Source: Calidihabitans tengchongensis
GTDB taxonomy: Bacteria; Sysuimicrobiota; Sysuimicrobiia; Sysuimicrobiales; Kaftiobacteriaceae
Direction of reading: 5' to 3'
DNA: 64,000 nt
Assembly (NCBI GenBank): GCA_031459615.1
Contig: JAVKIE010000002.1
Coordinates: 197,987 to 261,986, forward strand
Part shown: positions 61,243 to 64,000 of the stretch, in pieces
How positions within the stretch are numbered: the stretch's first letter is position 1
Layout: each line of letters starts with the position of its first letter
Program-made: the position numbers and the translations under genes
Notes under the pieces: generated by a model
The model's database searches: none
What the model was told of the DNA's origin: nothing
What the model saw: only the letters and a program-made list of their open reading frames with translations

Positions 61243-62478
61243 GTGCAGGCGCGACCCGGGGGAGGGACCGCCGCCACCCAGGGCGACCTATCGCCCGTGA
61301 CGCGCACCGGCCGCGGGGTGCCCCAGTCGGACCGCGCCGGGGATGCGCGGACGGTCTGGACGGTCACCGCCGCCCACTTCCTGAACGACTTCTTCCTGTC
61401 GTTTCTGGGACCGCTGCTGCCGCTGGTGGTCCAGACCTTCGACCTGTCCCTGGCCCTGGCGGGGTTCCTGGCCACCACCCTGACGACCTCGTCGGCCCTC
61501 TCCCAGCCCCTGTTTGGCGCCCTCGCCGACCGCCTCCGGCGTCCGGTCTTTGTCGTCCTGGGGCCCGCCCTGTCGGTGGCGGCCATGGGCCTGGTGGGGC
61601 TTGCGCCCGGCTACGGCGTCCTCCTGGTCCTGCTGCTGGTGGCCGGCACGGGGACCGCATCCTTTCATCCCCAGGGGGCGGCGGCGGCGGGTGGGGCCGC
61701 CCTGCGCCGGCGCGGGGCCGCCCTGTCCGTGTTCGTCGCGGGCGGAGAACTGGGGTATGCGGTCGGCCCCCTGGCCATTGCCGCGGCCGTCTCGGCGTGG
61801 GGGCTGCGGTCCACCGCCGCCCTGGCCGCGGCCGGCCTGCTGGCATGCGGTCTGCTGGCCCGGTCGCTGCCGGGGCGCCGGACCTCCGCGGCCGACCCGC
61901 CTCCGGCGCGGACCGGCCCGGCGCGCGTCGCGGGTCCGCTGGTGCTCCTGTGGCTAGTCGTGGTCCTGCGCAGCATCCTCATCACCGCCTACCAGACGTT
62001 CCTGCCGCTGCTGCTGCACCAGCGGGGCGGCTCCCTGGTGGCGGGCGGGGCGGCCGTCTGCGCCTTCGGCGGCGTGGGCGCCCTGGGAGGCATCTCGGGA
62101 GGGCTTCTGGCGGACCGGATCGGCCGGCGGCGTACGCTGGTCCTGTCCCTGGTGGTGCCGGTGCCCCTGCTGCTCCTGTTCCTGCTGACGCCGGGGCCGT
62201 GGTCGTACGTGTGGCTGGCGGCGGGCGGCGCCGCCCTCTACCTGTCGGCGGCGGTGACCATCGTGATGGCTCAGGAACTGTTGCCCCGGCGCGCCGGGGT
62301 GGCCAGCAGCATCGTCATGGGACTGGCGTGGGGGACCGCCGGCCTGTCGCTCACGGGGGTGGGGGCGCTGGCGGACGCCGTCGGGTTGGACCGCGCGTTG
62401 GCCGGCCTGCTCGCCCTGGTCGTCCCGGCTCTGGTCGCGGTGGCCGGACTGCCCCGGCGGCCCGGCTCCCCGCCCTGA
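61243..62478 (+). CDS. MFS efflux transporter, fosmidomycin-resistance-like
   Basis: About 411 residues with 12 membrane segments. Features such as TAAHFLNDFFLSFLGPLLP, FGALADRLRRP and TASFHPQGAA match the Fsr group of MFS drug exporters. The C-terminal half keeps GGLLADRIGRRRTL. The substrate is unknown. The start is uncertain: GTG 61243 is listed, but residues before ~36 look unstructured and GTG 61300 is possible. It converges with the VOC gene, 12 bases apart. Confidence 0.85.
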   Translation: MQARPGGGTAATQGDLSPVTRTGRGVPQSDRAGDARTVWTVTAAHFLNDFFLSFLGPLLPLVVQTFDLSLALAGFLATTLTTSSALSQPLFGALADRLRRPVFVVLGPALSVAAMGLVGLAPGYGVLLVLLLVAGTGTASFHPQGAAAAGGAALRRRGAALSVFVAGGELGYAVGPLAIAAAVSAWGLRSTAALAAAGLLACGLLARSLPGRRTSAADPPPARTGPARVAGPLVLLWLVVVLRSILITAYQTFLPLLLHQRGGSLVAGGAAVCAFGGVGALGGISGGLLADRIGRRRTLVLSLVVPVPLLLLFLLTPGPWSYVWLAAGGAALYLSAAVTIVMAQELLPRRAGVASSIVMGLAWGTAGLSLTGVGALADAVGLDRALAGLLALVVPALVAVAGLPRRPGSPP

Positions 62479-62490
62479 GGAGACGTCGGT

Positions 62491-62835
62491 CTACGCCTCG
62501 GGCTCGAACAGCTCGATGATGTTCCCGTCGGGGTCGGCCAGCTGGGCCATGCGGCCGCCGTCCACGGTGCGGGGCGGCACCAGGACCTTGGCCCCGCGGC
62601 GCTTGGCGTCGTTGAACGCCACCTCCAGGTCAGCCACCTGGAAGGTCATCTGGGTGGTCCCCGTGCCTCCGGGCTGGGTGCGGGGCTTGATCGCCAGGAC
62701 CACGCCGTCGGTGCGGAACTCGGCCGACGACTCCGACCTGGTGATCACCGGCAGGCCCAGAACGTACGAGTAGAAGGTGAAGGCCTTCTTCATATCCGAG
62801 ACCAGGATGGATACCTGCAACAGCTGGTCCAGCAT
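62491..62835 (-). CDS. VOC (glyoxalase/bleomycin-resistance fold) protein
   Basis: A 114-residue single-module VOC protein with the paired beta-alpha-beta-beta-beta pattern. It begins QVSILVSDMKKAFTFYSYVLGLPV and ends LADPDGNIIELFEPE. Possible metal ligands include the late glutamate in NIIELFE. It could be a lyase, isomerase or binding protein. It is the second gene of a minus-strand pair with the Lrp-like protein. Confidence 0.88.
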   Translation of the reverse strand: MLDQLLQVSILVSDMKKAFTFYSYVLGLPVITRSESSAEFRTDGVVLAIKPRTQPGGTGTTQMTFQVADLEVAFNDAKRRGAKVLVPPRTVDGGRMAQLADPDGNIIELFEPEA

Positions 62836-62865
62836 GCGGCTGACCGCTCACCTCCGTGCCGGCGC

Positions 62866-63120
62866 CTACGGCCGGGGCGGTACCTCCACGGGCGTCACCA
62901 CGCAGGTGGTCGTCCGGGTCACCCCGGGCGCCTGCTGAATCCGGGAGACGATCAGGCGTCCCAGCGCGTCCATACTGGGGGCCTCCACGAACGCGATGAT
63001 GTCCGTGGGGCCGGTGACGGCGTGCGCGGAACTCACGCCGGGCGTCGCCAGGATATGGGCCAGGGCCTCCCCGGCCTGGCCAGGCATCGTCCGCACCAGC
63101 ACGTAGGCCTGCACCGCCAC
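62866..63120 (-). CDS. Lrp/AsnC ligand-binding domain protein (stand-alone RAM)
   Basis: An 84-residue protein consisting only of the Lrp/AsnC effector-binding (RAM) fold: AYVLVRTMPGQAGEALAHI, GPTDIIAFVEAP and TRTTTCVVTPVEV. It lacks the DNA-binding helix-turn-helix. Such stand-alone proteins bind amino acids as oligomers and may modulate full-length regulators. GTG 63120 has GGGAGGA about eight bases upstream. Confidence 0.88.
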   Translation of the reverse strand: MAVQAYVLVRTMPGQAGEALAHILATPGVSSAHAVTGPTDIIAFVEAPSMDALGRLIVSRIQQAPGVTRTTTCVVTPVEVPPRP

Positions 63121-63264
63121 TGTTCCATCCTCCCGGAGGGGGACTCCTTCCGCCCTCCCTCCCTGGGGACCGCCCGATGGCCGGTCCGCCGGGATGCGGC
63201 CCCGCCACGGTTATTCGACCCCCGCGCGACTTCCCTCCTGTGTCGCCCCCGATGTCGGCCCCCC

Positions 63265-63300
63265 AAAAGGAACGGCCCGCCGGAGAACATCCGGCGGGCC
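63265..63300 (-). terminator. Intrinsic terminator of the cold-shock gene
   Basis: Minus strand: GGCCCGCCGGA (63300-63290), loop, TCCGGCGGGCC (63284-63274), then GTTCCTTTT. Perfect 11-bp stem. Confidence 0.85.
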
Positions 63301-63322
63301 GTGGTGCGCTGTCGGTCCTGCC

Positions 63323-63523
63323 TTACAGCGGGACGACGTTGGCAGCCTGCGGGCCCTTCTTGCCGTCGACGATGTCGAACTGCACCTGCTGGCCTTCCTG
63401 CAGGGTCCGGAACCCGTCCATCTGGATGGCGCTGTAGTGGACGAAGACGTCCTTGCCACCCTCCACGGAGATGAAGCCGTAGCCCTTCTCCGCGTTGAAC
63501 CACTTCACCGTACCGGTGACCAT
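63323..63523 (-). CDS. Cold-shock protein (Csp family)
   Basis: A 66-residue single cold-shock domain. RNP-1 is in NAEKGYGFI and RNP-2 in KDVFVHYSAI, and the C-terminus GPQAANVVPL is standard. It binds single-stranded RNA and DNA. ATG 63523 has AAGGAG ten bases upstream. The transcript is complete in the window: promoter at 63591-63619, a ~60-base leader and a terminator at 63265-63300. Confidence 0.96.
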   Translation of the reverse strand: MVTGTVKWFNAEKGYGFISVEGGKDVFVHYSAIQMDGFRTLQEGQQVQFDIVDGKKGPQAANVVPL

Positions 63524-63590
63524 TGCGGCCGTGCTCCTTTCCTTTCCGTAGTACAGAAACGGGCGTCCCAGCCTCGTACCTGCCCGGGCG

Positions 63591-63619
63591 AGCATATCAT
63601 GGTGCAGTCGGGGTGTCAA
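63591..63619 (-). promoter_or_regulatory. Promoter of the cold-shock gene
   Basis: Minus strand: TTGACA (63619-63614), a 17-base spacer ending in TGA, then TATGCT (63596-63591). It lies at the junction with the recombinase fragment. Confidence 0.8.
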
Positions 63620-63636
63620 CGCTAGACCTCCGCCTC

Positions 63637-63876
63637 CACCGGGCGGTGAAAGACGCCGTTCGCCGAGCCGGCGTGGCCACCCCCCCCTCGTGCCACACCT
63701 TCAGGCATTCGTTCGCCACACACCTCCTGGAAGACGGATACGATATCCGGACGGTCCAGGAGCTGCTCGGACACAAGGACGTGAAGACCACGATGACTTA
63801 CACTTACGTGCTGAACCGCGGCGGAAAGGGCGTCCGGACCCCGATGACGGGCTGCACCCCGGTTGAGTCCTGCTGA
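63637..63876 (+). pseudogene. C-terminal fragment of a tyrosine recombinase (integron-integrase-like)
   Basis: Only the catalytic C-terminal part is present, with HTFRHSFATHLLEDG (the HxxR box), QELLGHKD (second histidine) and the nucleophile region TMTYTYVL. The sequence LNRGGKGVR after the tyrosine recalls integron integrases. The N-terminal domains and the first catalytic arginine are missing. The frame runs into the cold-shock promoter upstream, so this is a truncated remnant. No attC sites or attachment repeats were seen. Confidence 0.8.
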
Positions 63877-63907
63877 TCTTGAGGGTGCTAGCTGACCGGT
63901 CGTACAG

Positions 63908-63913
63908 TATAAT
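63908..63913 (+). promoter_or_regulatory. Possible -10 of the last gene
   Basis: TATAAT preceded by AG, without a clear -35. It is followed after ~8 bases by AAGGAGG. Confidence 0.4.
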
Positions 63914-63937
63914 CCCTGGCAAGGAGGCCGGGGCGGG

Positions 63938-63964
63938 ATGAGGGAATTTAAAGAGGACGCGTGA
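63938..63964 (+). CDS. Possible 8-residue upstream ORF
   Basis: ATG 63938 lies ten bases after AAGGAGG and reads MREFKEDA. Its TGA overlaps GTG 63961 of the next frame as GTGA. It may couple translation of the downstream gene, or be chance. Confidence 0.25.
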   Translation: MREFKEDA

Positions 63965-64000
63965 CCGCCGGGGGCCCGGGCGTCTGGCCCCGTCGTGTCA
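63961..64000 (+). CDS. Start of a gene cut by the window end
   Basis: GTG 63961 opens a frame (VTAGGPGVWPRR) that continues past the edge. GAGG lies five bases upstream. Too little is visible for any identification. Confidence 0.3.
   Translation, partial: MTAGGPGVWPRRV

Overview
This is a G+C-rich (about 70% by eye), gene-dense bacterial chromosome segment with short intergenic gaps. It carries about 57 protein genes. No rRNA, tRNA or CRISPR array was seen. The conserved block fsa-rho-(LysM/M23)-rpmE-tdk-prfA-prmC-tsaC-rpiB-upp-dCMP deaminase-rplY-pth recalls Firmicutes/Actinobacteria-type and related deep-branching lineages. The S-layer (SLH) protein, the proton-pumping pyrophosphatase, the F420 genes (npdG, cofE), the RpiB of mycobacterial type and the two-domain M16 protease suggest a free-living, possibly thermophilic, poorly cultivated lineage. 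The taxonomic placement is inference only.

Layout. 1-15.7 kb: housekeeping genes on the + strand, ending with hppA and an MFS exporter. 15.6-20.8 kb (-): a compact cluster of phosphodiester glycosidase, methyltransferase, FAD oxidoreductase, SRPBCC cyclase-like protein and a stand-alone ketosynthase. It looks like a small lipid or polyketide tailoring pathway and is the best candidate here for an undescribed system. 21.0-27.4 kb: an accessory island of visibly lower G+C. It has a decayed IS481-type transposase, then a peptide ABC transporter (binding protein and two permeases, no ATPase gene) interleaved with an M19-type dipeptidase homologue and a zinc deacylase. 27.7-40 kb: mixed metabolism, with PCD, a SufT-like protein on a probably leaderless message, UPF0182, the N-succinylamino-acid racemase/GNAT pair, pncB, corA, an SAH-hydrolase homologue, a peroxiredoxin, dinB and an AlkZ-like protein. 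40-51 kb: M16 protease, F420 genes, an enolase-superfamily enzyme, a TGS GTPase, an MBL hydrolase, pepA, an ornithine cyclodeaminase-like protein and a Nudix-methyltransferase fusion. 51-56 kb: a sugar-type ABC importer with a Tat-type binding protein and mmsA. 56-64 kb: YceI, an M20 peptidase, a double-hotdog thioesterase, speD, an MFS, a cold-shock gene and the tail of a tyrosine recombinase.

Regulatory themes. Many promoters carry an extended -10 of the form TGnTAYAAT. Gene junctions with GTGA or ATGA overlaps are common, which suggests translational coupling. Two dispersed intergenic repeat families stand out. Purine/pyrimidine GGGAAGAGGGAAAA tracts lie in co-directional gaps. Inverted CAATCTnCnCGATC arrays lie only between convergent genes, where they encode short extra C-terminal tails on the neighbouring proteins. 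Five copies of a GGGGTCTGTCCCC palindrome precede the sugar ABC operon. The LysM/M23 leader is structured and partly resembles a c-di-AMP (ydaO/yuaA) riboswitch. All family assignments rest on reading motifs in the translations; no database search was run.
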